Source: Desulfoluna spongiiphila (GTDB lineage Bacteria > Desulfobacterota > Desulfobacteria > Desulfobacterales > Desulfolunaceae). Taken from it: a DNA stretch of 64,000 bases. Below, in pieces: positions 30,790 to 39,207 of this stretch (position 1 is the first letter of the stretch; every line of letters starts with the position of its first letter). Under the pieces are notes generated by a model, which was not told the DNA's origin, did not search any database, and was given only the letters and a program-made list of their open reading frames with translations. Both the position numbers and the translations under genes were made by a program. Where the stretch lies: assembly GCF_900101345.1 (NCBI RefSeq), contig NZ_FMUX01000001.1:492581-556580 (forward strand), in the 5' to 3' direction.

Positions 30790-32403
30790 TTATCCCAGGG
30801 CGGCCTTCAGGTCATCTTCAACGGTGCCGGTGGGGGCGATGTTGAAATTTTCCACCAGAACGTTGAGGACATTGGGCGAAATAAAGGCCGGCAGGGAGGG
30901 CCCCAGTTTGATGTCCTTGATCCCCAGGTGAAGCAGGGAGAGCAGGATGACGCAGGCCTTCTGCTCGTACCAGGAGAGGATAAAGGAGAGGGGCAGGTCG
31001 TTCACCCCGCAGTCAAAGGCATCGGCGAGAGCCATGGCGATGCGTACGGCAGAGTAGGCGTCGTTGCACTGCCCCACGTCCAGGAGCCTGGGAATGCCGC
31101 CGATGTCGCCGAGTTTCTTGTCAAAGAAGCGGAACTTGCCGCAGGCCAGGGTGAGTACCACACAGTCCTGGGGAATCTGCTCCACCATGTCGGTGTAGTA
31201 GTTGCGTCCGGGCTTGGCGCCGTCGCATCCGCCCACCAGGAAGAAGTGGCGGATGGCCCCGCCCTTGACGGCGTCGATGATCTTGTCGGCCACGCCGAGG
31301 ACGGCGTTTCGAGCAAACCCGACCATGACGGTGTCCTTATCGGTGTCCGCCGGGAAGCCTTCGGAGGCCAGGGCCTTTTCGATCACCGGGGTGAAGTCCT
31401 TGTCGTCGCCGATGTGGGAGACGCCGGGCCATCCCACCAGGCCGGTGGTGAAGATACGGTCGTTGTAAGTCTCTTTGGGCTTCTGGATGCAGTTGGTGGT
31501 CATGAGAATGGAGCCGGGAAAGGCGTCAAACTCTTTGGCCTGGTTCTGCCATGCCGTGCCGTAGTGGCCGTAAAAATGGTCGTACTTCTTCAGCTCCGGG
31601 TACCCGTGGCAGGGAAGCATCTCGCCGTGGGTGTAGATGTTGATGCCCTTGCCCTCGGTCTGCTTGAGCAGGAGGTCCAGGTCTTTGAGGTCGTGGCCGG
31701 AGACGAGGATCGCCTTGCCCGCCTTGGCGCCCAGGGGAACCACCGTGGGAACGGGATGACCGTAGGTTCCGGTGTTTCCGGCGTCCAGCAGCTCCATGGC
31801 GCGGATGTTGACCTCACCGCACTTGAGGCAGAGCCCCACCAGGTCGTTGACCCCCAGGGTGCTGTCCAGGGTGGCTGCAAGGGCTTCGTAAATAAAGGCA
31901 AAGACCGCAGGATCTTTCTGGCCGAGGATGGCCGCGTGGTCCGCGTAGGCAGCGAGCCCCTTGAGGCCGTAAACGAGAAGCTCACGCAAGGAGAGGATGT
32001 CTTCATCGAGGGTGGGGTCTGCCTTGATCCCCACGCCCTCACCCAGGGCAACCAGCTCGGCCTGGCTCTTCCCGGCACAGGTGCAGGAGGCCCCTTCAAG
32101 GCTGAGGCCGGTCTTCTCTTTGAGGGCCTTGGTGTATGCCTCGCACTCGGCGATGAGCTCCACAAAACGGGCCGGGTCAAAGTCCACGTTGGTCAGGGTA
32201 GAAAAAACGGCCTCACAGGTAAAAAGATCCATCTTCTCATCGCGGTGGCCCATCTCGGCGGCCTTTACCGCATACAGGGAGAGGCCCTTGAGGGCATGGA
32301 TCAAAAGGTCCTGCAGGGCTGCAACCTCAGGCTGTTTTCCACAGACGCCTATCTTGGTACACCCGGTTCCCTTAGCCGTTTGCTCACACTGAAAACAAAA
32401 CAT
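30790..32403 (-). CDS. hcp: Hybrid cluster protein (NO / hydroxylamine reductase)
   Basis: The 537-residue enzyme carries a 4Fe cluster at the N-terminus and the hybrid 4Fe-2S-2O cluster. The N-terminal cysteines are C-x2-C-x8-C-x5-C (CFQCEQTAKGTGCTKIGVC), the class I pattern. Hybrid-cluster ligands appear as CLKCGEVN, GHDLKDL, THGEMLPCHGYPEL, TTNCIQKP, VVLTLACGKFRF and WYEQKACVI. In vivo Hcp reduces NO to N2O, and it has hydroxylamine reductase activity in vitro. The gene begins with GAGGAG before its ATG and is divergent from an HcpR-like regulator, with the operator in between. Confidence 0.96.
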   Translation of the reverse strand: MFCFQCEQTAKGTGCTKIGVCGKQPEVAALQDLLIHALKGLSLYAVKAAEMGHRDEKMDLFTCEAVFSTLTNVDFDPARFVELIAECEAYTKALKEKTGLSLEGASCTCAGKSQAELVALGEGVGIKADPTLDEDILSLRELLVYGLKGLAAYADHAAILGQKDPAVFAFIYEALAATLDSTLGVNDLVGLCLKCGEVNIRAMELLDAGNTGTYGHPVPTVVPLGAKAGKAILVSGHDLKDLDLLLKQTEGKGINIYTHGEMLPCHGYPELKKYDHFYGHYGTAWQNQAKEFDAFPGSILMTTNCIQKPKETYNDRIFTTGLVGWPGVSHIGDDKDFTPVIEKALASEGFPADTDKDTVMVGFARNAVLGVADKIIDAVKGGAIRHFFLVGGCDGAKPGRNYYTDMVEQIPQDCVVLTLACGKFRFFDKKLGDIGGIPRLLDVGQCNDAYSAVRIAMALADAFDCGVNDLPLSFILSWYEQKACVILLSLLHLGIKDIKLGPSLPAFISPNVLNVLVENFNIAPTGTVEDDLKAALG

Positions 32404-32590
32404 GTTGGTCTCCTCGCTCTTTTTTTTGGTTGTTGTGTGTCTATCGGACCCGAGTCATGCCCGCCGGCACGTTCCTTCACCAGGCGTCAGGGTCATATAT
32501 ACGTTTTTATGCCGGAGAGCCCACCCCATAGCCTGCGGGGTGCTTTCTCCGTGTGTGACTCATACCTACCCCATCGCCCTGGCCCCGCGC

Positions 32591-32606
32591 CTTGACTTAG
32601 GTCAAG
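32591..32606. promoter_or_regulatory. HcpR-type operator between hcp and its regulator
   Basis: CTTGACTTAGGTCAAG has perfectly complementary half sites CTTGAC and GTCAAG around a 4-base spacer. It matches the TTGAC-N4-GTCAA pattern known for HcpR in sulfate reducers. It lies 188 bases upstream of hcp (minus) and 60 bases upstream of the Crp/Fnr gene (plus), so it could serve hcp activation and autoregulation. I saw no second copy in the window. Confidence 0.8.
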
Positions 32607-32665
32607 GAGCATGCAAAAACGATAAAAAATGTCTGAAACCATCAGCCCGAAAGAGATGTGACCCC

Positions 32666-33352
32666 ATGTCCCAAAAGACCCCCGCCATTTTAGCGTCGGT
32701 GCCCCTGTTCAGCGGTCTGGAGCCTCATGATCTGGACCTCCTGGCCGGCCTGGCCCTTCAAAAAAACTACCGGAAAGGCGAACTCATCTTCTCCGACGGG
32801 GATCCCGGAGACGGTTTCTACATCGTCGCCCAGGGCCAGGTGAAGGTCTTCAAAGCCTCGGCAGAAGGCAAGGAGCAGATCCTCCACGTCTTCGGGCCCG
32901 GGGAACCCATCGGCGAAGTGGCCGTCTTTGCGGGCATCCCCTTTCCCGCCAGTGCGGCCGCGCTGGCAAAAAGCGTCCTGCTCTTTTTCCCCAGGGACGC
33001 CTTCATTCGCCTCATCGCCAAGGAACCCGCCCTTGCCATGAAGCTTCTGGCCGTGTTGTCCATGCGCCTCAAGCAGTTCACCGTCCAGGTGGAAAACCTC
33101 TCGTTGAAAGAGGTGCCGGGGCGCATCGCCTCCCACCTGCTCTTCCTTGCCGAAGAGCAGAGCAACCGGGACCGGGTGACCCTCACCATCTCCAAGGGCC
33201 AGCTGGCAAGCCTTCTGGGCACCATCCCCGAGACCCTCTCCCGGATCCAGGCCAAAATGGCCGCCGAGGGACTGATCCGGGTCTCCGGCCGGGAGATCAC
33301 CCTGTTGGATATGGACCGCATTGAAGCCCTGGCAGAGAACGGCAAGCTATAG
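32666..33352 (+). CDS. hcpR: Crp/Fnr-family regulator, HcpR-like
   Basis: The 228-residue protein has a cyclic-nucleotide-type sensor barrel (KGELIFSDGDPGDGFYIVAQGQVKVF, FGPGEPIGEVAVFAGIPFPASAAAL), a dimerisation helix (residues about 120-140) and a C-terminal winged helix with TISKGQLASLLGTIPETLSRIQAKM. The sensor half has no cysteines, unlike Fnr; HcpR proteins of sulfate reducers use heme to sense NO, which I cannot confirm from the sequence. The divergent hcp gene and the palindrome between them strongly support the HcpR role. The ATG at 32666 lies just after AAAGAGAT. Its convergent neighbour is the octaheme cytochrome gene. Confidence 0.85.
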   Translation: MSQKTPAILASVPLFSGLEPHDLDLLAGLALQKNYRKGELIFSDGDPGDGFYIVAQGQVKVFKASAEGKEQILHVFGPGEPIGEVAVFAGIPFPASAAALAKSVLLFFPRDAFIRLIAKEPALAMKLLAVLSMRLKQFTVQVENLSLKEVPGRIASHLLFLAEEQSNRDRVTLTISKGQLASLLGTIPETLSRIQAKMAAEGLIRVSGREITLLDMDRIEALAENGKL

Positions 33353-33400
33353 GCTTCGCCCTTCCTGACGTTTTCTATACGCAAGTTGCATGCCACAAAG

Positions 33401-33435
33401 AAAAGGGCGGCCCCGCATGCGGCACCGCCCTCGTT
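33401..33435. terminator. Terminator between convergent hcpR and octaheme cytochrome genes
   Basis: The arms GGGCGG and CCGCCC enclose a GCATGC-centred loop, with AAAAG before and CTCGTTTC after. On the minus strand it ends in CCCTTTTCTTTG, a usable T-rich tail for the cytochrome gene ending 20 bases away. It may also stop hcpR transcription. Confidence 0.7.
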
Positions 33436-33454
33436 TCACCGGCTGGACCCGGAA

Positions 33455-34804
33455 TCAAAGGGGCCCGGTGCTCATCACAGGACTCAACGGTTCAATTTTA
33501 TTGGCCTTCATCCGGAAATCATACAGATCCTCCATGTCCTTGTAGACCTGGAAAATCTGGAAGAACCCGTGCCAGTGGGCGTAATCCGGCCCGCCCATGG
33601 CAGCGCCGTGACGTGCCCTGCGGCCCGTGTGGTGCCAGAGATAGTACATCAGCTCCTGGAACCCGTCTTTCCAGGGGTCGTCTTTTAAGAGCCCCTTGGC
33701 CTTCAGCCCCTCTTTCATGGCCACGGCCTTGTCCCAGTAGAGGTTGTAGAGTTCCACGGTGCTGTCCAGTGTGTCCCGCTGGGCCTTGATGTGGCTGGCT
33801 CCGTGGCAGTTGGCGCACACCTTCTTCATGAGCTCCTCACCCTTTTTCCCGTCTCCTCGAACCCCGCTTCGGATCTCGCTGCGCTGGTGCACCAGGTCCC
33901 ACTTCAACCGCTCGTTGATGTTGTGGGTGGTGGCCAGCTCGCCGATACCGCTCATGTGGCAGGTGGCGCAGGTGGGGGCTGTGTAGTCCCCGGGCTCCCA
34001 GGTGTCCGGGGCGCTGTCCCACTCCCAGTCATCCCCGTGGGCAAGGAACATCTGCCCGTGCTTGCTCTCGATATAGATCTCGATGTTGGGATGATCCGGC
34101 CCCAGGTGGCAGCTGGCGCACGCCTCGGGCTTTCTGGCCTCGGCAATGGAAAATTTATGACGGGTATGGCAGACCGTGCAGTTGCCGATGGTGCCGTCCG
34201 GGTAACGGGTTCCCACCCCACCGGGCCAGGTCTCCTTGATGGGCTTCTTGTCGGGCCCCACCTCCACCTGGGTGCCGTGGCACATCTGGCAGCCGCTGGA
34301 GCGGGCGGCCCGGTTGGAAAAGGACCCCAGGGGGTTGCCCAGGAACTCGGCCCCTTCGTAGTGGTACATAAGCTTCAGGAACTTCTCGTTTTCGATAACC
34401 GGAGCCCCGGCCAGCTCGGCGTGGCCGCTCTTCTGGAACTGTTCCACCTCCACGGGGTGGCAGCGGCTGCAGGTCCCTGAAGACACCATGGGAGAAATAT
34501 AGGTATCGGTTCCTTTGATGCCCTCACACTGGGACGCCATGGGGGACCGCTTGGCAACGGTGTGGCAGTCGTAGCACGAGACCCCGGCATGGGCCATCTT
34601 CCCAAGCTTCCACCCCTCCACCACCCCGGGGGTCTTGGCCGCATGGCATTCGATGCAGGCCAGGGCCTCCTGGCTGTATCCCCGGACGATCCTGAACTCT
34701 TTGGCCCCCAGGTCCGGGTAGCTGGTCTCCGCAGCCCCGTGGGCCACCGCCCCTGTCAAAAAAGCCATCACCCACAACAAAACCCGTCTGCCTGAAATCA
34801 ACAT
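33455..34804 (-). CDS. Octaheme cytochrome c, hydroxylamine-oxidoreductase-like
   Basis: The 449-residue exported protein (signal [20 protein letters not shown]) contains exactly eight CxxCH heme sites: CIECH, CYDCH, CSRCH, CQMCH, CTVCH, CASCH, CATCH and CANCH. The order and the segment [13 protein letters not shown] match HAO-family octaheme proteins. In non-nitrifying anaerobes these act mainly as nitrite or hydroxylamine reductases that make ammonium; I infer that here. It is preceded by a tetraheme NrfH/NapC-type gene that would feed it from quinol. I chose ATG 34804, with GGAGGAG upstream, over a GTG at 34810. Confidence 0.9.
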   Translation of the reverse strand: MLISGRRVLLWVMAFLTGAVAHGAAETSYPDLGAKEFRIVRGYSQEALACIECHAAKTPGVVEGWKLGKMAHAGVSCYDCHTVAKRSPMASQCEGIKGTDTYISPMVSSGTCSRCHPVEVEQFQKSGHAELAGAPVIENEKFLKLMYHYEGAEFLGNPLGSFSNRAARSSGCQMCHGTQVEVGPDKKPIKETWPGGVGTRYPDGTIGNCTVCHTRHKFSIAEARKPEACASCHLGPDHPNIEIYIESKHGQMFLAHGDDWEWDSAPDTWEPGDYTAPTCATCHMSGIGELATTHNINERLKWDLVHQRSEIRSGVRGDGKKGEELMKKVCANCHGASHIKAQRDTLDSTVELYNLYWDKAVAMKEGLKAKGLLKDDPWKDGFQELMYYLWHHTGRRARHGAAMGGPDYAHWHGFFQIFQVYKDMEDLYDFRMKANKIEPLSPVMSTGPL

Positions 34805-34953
34805 GAACACCTCCTCCCATTGCTTGGGTTTGCATAAAAAGCGCCTTGTCTAATCCATGGGGAGCCAGCCACAGTCGTCACGTCTGAATGCGTGCCGGCC
34901 TGTGGTCAACACGGGATGCCACTCCGCCCCTGAAAGGGCCGGAGGAAACATAT

Positions 34954-34983
34954 AAAAAAGGCCACCGTTGATTCGGTGGCCTT
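34954..34983 (-). terminator. Hairpin between tetraheme and octaheme cytochrome genes
   Basis: The stem AAGGCCACCG / CGGTGGCCTT is perfect and, on the minus strand, is followed by six T residues. It begins at the stop codon of the tetraheme gene, 150 bases before the octaheme gene. Partial termination would set different amounts of the two proteins, or the octaheme gene may have its own promoter. Confidence 0.8.
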
Positions 34984-35554
34984 ACATGGCCTTGCCTTGG
35001 GAAAAATAGCGTTCCGCCATATCCAGCATGTCCTTGTGCCCCACATGGGGGTGGCACTGGGTACAGGTTTTCTCGGTTTCGCCGCGCAGCTTGGCGCGGT
35101 GGGCCAGAAAGCCGCCCCGCCGCATGCCCGGCGGCGTCAGGTCCATGTGGCAGGACCGGCAGGCGCTGTCGAAGGTAAAGGACTGCCGGTGTTCCTCGGC
35201 GTTGGCGGCCCAGTCAAAGGTATAGGGATCGATGAAAAAGTTGTGGTAATAGTCGCTGGCACCGGTTTTGGCCTTGACGACAAGGTATTGGATGTAGCTG
35301 TCATGGGGCAGGTGGCAGTCCACACACTGGGCCACCACCCCCCTTGGGTTGGTGCCGCCATGCACGGACGCCCGCCAGGCGTCTCGAAAGGGATTCATGT
35401 AATGGCACCGGACACAGAACGTATCGGTGTTGGTGGACTCGATCATAAACCCTGAGGCAAGCACAAGAAGCACCGTCGCGACAATGCCGAAGCCTGCTCC
35501 CCATCCCAGGATTTTCAGAGGGGTTTTTCCCTTGAGCCACGCGGGTCGGGTCAT
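34982..35554 (-). CDS. NapC/NrfH-type tetraheme quinol dehydrogenase
   Basis: The 190-residue protein has one N-terminal membrane anchor (ILGWGAGFGIVATVLLVLASGF, residues about 14-35) followed by four heme sites: CVRCH, CVDCH, CRSCH and CTQCH. The first is followed by YMNPFRDAW, close to the NrfH/NapC quinol site. It would oxidise menaquinol and pass electrons to the octaheme enzyme encoded next. A NapC/NrfH plus octaheme HAO pair is known from epsilonproteobacteria and other anaerobes as a nitrite-to-ammonium module. GGAGG precedes the ATG. Confidence 0.9.
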   Translation of the reverse strand: MTRPAWLKGKTPLKILGWGAGFGIVATVLLVLASGFMIESTNTDTFCVRCHYMNPFRDAWRASVHGGTNPRGVVAQCVDCHLPHDSYIQYLVVKAKTGASDYYHNFFIDPYTFDWAANAEEHRQSFTFDSACRSCHMDLTPPGMRRGGFLAHRAKLRGETEKTCTQCHPHVGHKDMLDMAERYFSQGKAM

Positions 35555-35796
35555 ACCGTGCCTCCTTCATGCATGTCACCGGCAACGCAACCGCCCGGGT
35601 TACAGGGCGTCACGACCGGTCTTTCCGTGGGTTCAAAATAAATGGCGGACGCATTGAGAACACCGGGGGAGCCAAAGGGACGACACCACCGGCAGAAGAA
35701 GAAAACCGGCACCGAGAGCAAAGGAGACACACACCAAACGATCGGGGCGGTCTATCTCAGGAAGAGAAAGAGGAGGTGAAGGAAGCCGGTTGAGGC

Positions 35797-35811
35797 ATGA
35801 TTCATAATCAT
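35797..35811. promoter_or_regulatory. 15-bp palindrome in the cytochrome operon upstream region
   Basis: ATGATTCATAATCAT is a perfect 6-3-6 inverted repeat in an AT-rich patch, 240 bases upstream of the tetraheme gene start and downstream of the rubrerythrin terminator. It partly resembles Fur-superfamily boxes (ATGATAATCAT-type cores). It is a candidate operator for the cytochrome operon; the protein that would bind it is unknown. Confidence 0.45.
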
Positions 35812-35921
35812 TTTGAAAATTTATACTTTTTCCGATTTTTTTTCAAGGAGAAGTTCTCCTTCTCCTCATGCCGCCCCGAAGAGGTCCGGCCTGCCCTTTT
35901 CAGGAAACGATCTCCGGGGCT

Positions 35922-35972
35922 CAAAAAAAAACACCTGCTCCCTTGTACCGGATGTACCGGGGAAGCAGGTGT
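35922..35972 (-). terminator. Strong intrinsic terminator after the rubrerythrin-like gene
   Basis: On the minus strand ACACCTGCTTCCCC pairs with GGGAGCAGGTGT across a GTACATCCGGTAC-containing loop, followed by eight or more T residues. It starts about 65 bases after the rubrerythrin-like stop codon. A clear rho-independent terminator. Confidence 0.9.
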
Positions 35973-36037
35973 CTCAACGTCGGGGGATCGGCGGGGCACG
36001 CCAGGATCTAAATCAGCGTTCCCCGCACCCGGGCAGC

Positions 36038-36514
36038 TTACTTGCCGTTGGCAAGAAGACGGCCGGAAAGAAGCTTGATGTGCTTCATCTCTTCTTTGAT
36101 GATGTCGTCGATGCGGGCTTTGCCGCGGCTGCCGGAGACCATGTCCTTCATGCCGAGGTAAAACACGATGGAGTCTTTCTCCGCAGTGATGGCGCCCTTG
36201 AGGATGCCGGCCATGGAGGAGAGGTCCATGGCCTTGTCGTAGAACACACGGGTGTCGGCAAGGGCCTTGAGATACTGGGCCGCTTCCCCTTCGGGATCGA
36301 AGGTTACCTCGGCTTTGTCATCTTCGCTCAGCTCTTTGCGCAGGCCGGCAAAGGTCACTTCATGGTCGTCTTCCATGGCGGCCAGCTCGACAAGAAAGCT
36401 TTTATCGTCAGCGTTGGTTACAGCCTCGGCAGCATCGCGGTAGTATTTGGCGCCGTTGCGTTCAATCTGCTCTGCCATTTCGAAAATTTCGTCTGCATTA
36501 AAACCCAGGCCCAT
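36038..36514 (-). CDS. Rubrerythrin-like ferritin-fold diiron protein
   Basis: The 158-residue protein is a four-helix bundle of the rubrerythrin/ferritin-like class without the C-terminal rubredoxin domain. Likely iron ligands are in AEQIERNGAKYY, AAMEDDHEVTF (E..H) and the second half AITAEKDSIVFY and IKEEMKHIKLL (E..H). In anaerobes such proteins reduce peroxide with the help of rubredoxin or other donors, though this subgroup's substrate is not proven. AAGGAG precedes the ATG. It is a single-gene unit with a strong terminator, placed between the cytochrome operon and the cytochrome bd genes. Confidence 0.85.
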   Translation of the reverse strand: MGLGFNADEIFEMAEQIERNGAKYYRDAAEAVTNADDKSFLVELAAMEDDHEVTFAGLRKELSEDDKAEVTFDPEGEAAQYLKALADTRVFYDKAMDLSSMAGILKGAITAEKDSIVFYLGMKDMVSGSRGKARIDDIIKEEMKHIKLLSGRLLANGK

Positions 36515-37485
36515 CTCTTTTCTCCTTATGGTAAAATGATAACGTGTTAGGGACGAAGCACTTAATCCGTTAACAACCCGATGGTGCGTCCGCTACATAT
36601 CTGGTCTATTCCATTCACATGGGCTCCCGGCTCTGGAATCACGCTCCGGCCGGGTACCGGCCCCTCAACCACAGTGTCCAATCAAAATTCGTGCCACCCG
36701 GTCAGGGCATTCAAATGCCTCCCCCATCACCTTGGGGAAACAAGGCATCCAAAGGGCCCAATATTCCGTCATTTAGCTGGTCCTGTTTCAGACACATATA
36801 TAATTCCTATCCCCGACAAGTCAAGTCAGGGGACTATTTTTCAAGGCCACCCCTGTCTTTGGTGCCTTTCGCCGGATCGGAACCCACAGATCCCCGTCGA
36901 TGAATCAGACAACGCCCCACCTGTTCCATTCATTAGAAAAATGAGACATTTCTCCCCTCCGGGACTTTCCGGAGACTGGTGATTCGCCTTACGAGGCGAC
37001 CAGGGAGGGCCGGGCAGAGCTGCCAACCTTCCTGAAATACCGAAGAAAGCCGTCCCGCATCACGTCAGGGCGACCCCTGTCTCACGGCAATACGAGACAG
37101 ATCCGTCTCCAAACGCCCCTCGGCGCCCCCCTACCGTCCGGCCCCATCCCTTCGAGATCGCAGCAAAAAAATCAATTTCCCTTTGCACCGGACCCCATTA
37201 AGCCGTATGATTCCCCTGTCGGGCAAACGGACAGGCCCCTGCTGGTTTCCCCCGCCGGTCCGCACCGCGTAACGGTATGTTTATTTGATTGAGCCCTGAT
37301 GAGTACCCGTGTCCCTTTCATGCACACACACCTTTGGCATATGTTTTGCTTTTCTTCTTGCAACCGGTTCTCCGAACCCGTTTCGACCCTGATTGAATGC
37401 AGCGGCACAGCGGCCCCGACCAAGACCCTGCTGCGCCGGCACACAATGAACGATGGTCCAAGAGCCACTTTAAAAGGAGGCACCC
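36515..37485. other. 970-bp gene-free region with a run of hairpins
   Basis: No protein gene is supported. Between 36957 and 37100 there are three perfect hairpins in a row: CTCCGG-6 nt-CCGGAG (36957-36974), CTGGT with CGCCT paired to AGGCGACCAG (36976-37003), and CTGTCTC-10 nt-GAGACAG (37077-37100). Another imperfect stem, CCCCGAC...GTC-A-GGGG, lies near 36815 before a T-rich tail. A structured RNA gene or long untranslated leader is possible. It does not match tRNA, tmRNA or RNase P signatures I could check. Confidence 0.45.
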
Positions 37486-37659
37486 ATGAACACCACCCAA
37501 CATTGTCCCGGGCATGAGCCCTTCAAGAGCATTCAACCCATCGAAGTGACCTGCAAAAAATGCGGCACCGTCAACGAGGTCTTCTCCGACGAAGTGGAAA
37601 AGACCCATACCTGCCGCTCATGCAAAGAGATTCTGGACGTAAAAAAGGCCACGCGTTAA
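37486..37659 (+). CDS. Small zinc-ribbon protein upstream of cydA
   Basis: A 57-residue protein with two CxxC knuckles, CKKCGTVN and CRSCKE (residues about 23-46), the pattern of a single zinc ribbon. The start ATG has AAAAGGAGG 5 bases upstream, a near-perfect ribosome site. There is no membrane segment, so it is cytoplasmic. It sits 166 bases upstream of cydAB on the same strand and may be part of that transcript. The role is unknown; a regulatory or assembly protein for the oxidase is a guess only. Confidence 0.8.
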   Translation: MNTTQHCPGHEPFKSIQPIEVTCKKCGTVNEVFSDEVEKTHTCRSCKEILDVKKATR

Positions 37660-37825
37660 CGGTGTGCCCGCAGACAGACCGACCCGGTGATGGCTTCGCA
37701 TTCCGTCTGTCCCCGTAAGAGGACAGTGGTACGGCGGAGCCGTCGCTGTTGATGGATTATGATACAACGCTTATTTATTTTTTTATCTTACATACTGACC
37801 TGGACCCGGCTGTAAGGAGGAATTC

Positions 37826-39148
37826 ATGGATGTAGTAATGCTCTCCCGTCTGCAGTTCGCCGCTGCGACAATGTTCCATTTTCTTTTTGTCCCATTGACC
37901 CTCGGGCTCTCCGTTCTGGTGGCCATCATGGAGACCCGCTACGCGAAAACAGGCGATGAGACCTGGCTTCGCATGACCAAGTTTTTTGGAAAGCTCTTTC
38001 TCATCAACGTGGCCCTAGGGGTGGTCACCGGCATCACCCTGGAGTTCCAGTTCGGCACCAACTGGTCCCGCTACTCCGAGTATGTGGGGGATATCTTCGG
38101 CTCCCTGCTCGCCATTGAAGCAACCGCCGCCTTTTTCCTGGAATCCACCTTCATCGGCATCTGGATCTTCGGCTGGAAAAAACTCTCCGCCAAGGCCCAC
38201 GCCACCGTCATGTGGCTGGTGGCCATTGCCGGCTCCCTCTCTTCGGTGTGGATCCTCATCGCCAACGCCTGGATGCAGCACCCCGTGGGGTACACCATCC
38301 GAAACGGCCGCGCCGAACTCACCGACTTCATGGCGGTCATCACCCAGAAATACGCCTTCCTGGAGATCTCCCACACCCTGTCGGCCGCTTACATGTACAG
38401 CGCCTTCGTGGTCATGGGCATCAGCGCCTGGCACCTGCTGAAAAAACAGAACGTGGAGCTCTTCACCCGGGCCTTTCGCCTCGCCCTGATATTCGGGGTG
38501 TTCTCAGCCATCGTGGTGGCCGTCTCCGGCGACATGCACGGGGTCAACGTCACCAACACCCAGCCCGCCAAACTGGCTGCCATGGAGTCCCACTGGGAGA
38601 CCACCACCCGGGCCCCCTCCTTCATCCTGGCCATCCCCGATGAAAAAAACGAGCGTAACCTCATTGAGTTCGGCCGCATCCCCGGCCTGCTCAGCTTCCT
38701 CGGCAAACACGACTTCAATGCCGAAATCATCGGTCTCAACGATATCCCCAAAGACGAAAGACCCCCGGTGCTCATCACCTCCCTGGCCTTCCGGACCATG
38801 GTGGGAAGCGCCACCCTCCTGATCTTTTTGACCATCTGGGCCTTTGTCAAGCGCAACAGGCTCCTTGAGAGCCGTAAGCTCCTGACGGCCATGGTCCTTG
38901 CCATCCCCCTGCCCCTGCTCACCATTGAGGCAGGCTGGGTCCTCACCGAGGTGGGGCGGCAGCCCTGGATTGTCTACGGCCTCATGAAAACCTCCCAGGC
39001 AGCCTCCCCGGTGGCCTCGTCCCAGGTCCTGGGAAGCCTCATCGGTTTTGTGGTGGTTTACAGCCTCCTGGGCTTTGTGGGCTTCTGGCTCATGATCAAG
39101 CATGCCAAGACCGGTCCCGCACCTGCCTCGGACACAGCAGCAGCATAG
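37826..39148 (+). CDS. cydA: Cytochrome bd ubiquinol/menaquinol oxidase subunit I
   Basis: The 440-residue membrane subunit binds all three hemes and oxidises quinol. The N-terminal LSRLQFAAATMFHFLFVPLTLGLS contains the heme b595 His, GVVTGITLEFQFGTNWSRYSEYVGDIFGSLLAIE includes the conserved Glu residues of the proton and oxygen path, and GRQPWIVYG is the conserved C-terminal signature. At 440 residues the quinol (Q) loop is the short type. The ATG follows TAAGGAGGAATTC. Cytochrome bd lets anaerobes reduce traces of O2 and resists NO, which fits the surrounding stress genes. Confidence 0.96.
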   Translation: MDVVMLSRLQFAAATMFHFLFVPLTLGLSVLVAIMETRYAKTGDETWLRMTKFFGKLFLINVALGVVTGITLEFQFGTNWSRYSEYVGDIFGSLLAIEATAAFFLESTFIGIWIFGWKKLSAKAHATVMWLVAIAGSLSSVWILIANAWMQHPVGYTIRNGRAELTDFMAVITQKYAFLEISHTLSAAYMYSAFVVMGISAWHLLKKQNVELFTRAFRLALIFGVFSAIVVAVSGDMHGVNVTNTQPAKLAAMESHWETTTRAPSFILAIPDEKNERNLIEFGRIPGLLSFLGKHDFNAEIIGLNDIPKDERPPVLITSLAFRTMVGSATLLIFLTIWAFVKRNRLLESRKLLTAMVLAIPLPLLTIEAGWVLTEVGRQPWIVYGLMKTSQAASPVASSQVLGSLIGFVVVYSLLGFVGFWLMIKHAKTGPAPASDTAAA

Positions 39149-39207
39149 GCTAAGATCGCAACCCAAGCAGCACACATCTTCTGAATTGAATTAGGGAGGA
39201 CATATAC

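Noticed and set aside
26624..32595. Two very long plus-strand frames (about 730 and 1008 codons) over cooS and hcp
   Set aside because: They are antisense to well-identified CooS and Hcp with intact metal ligands. The translated proteins have repetitive Gly/His/Val composition and no matching fold.
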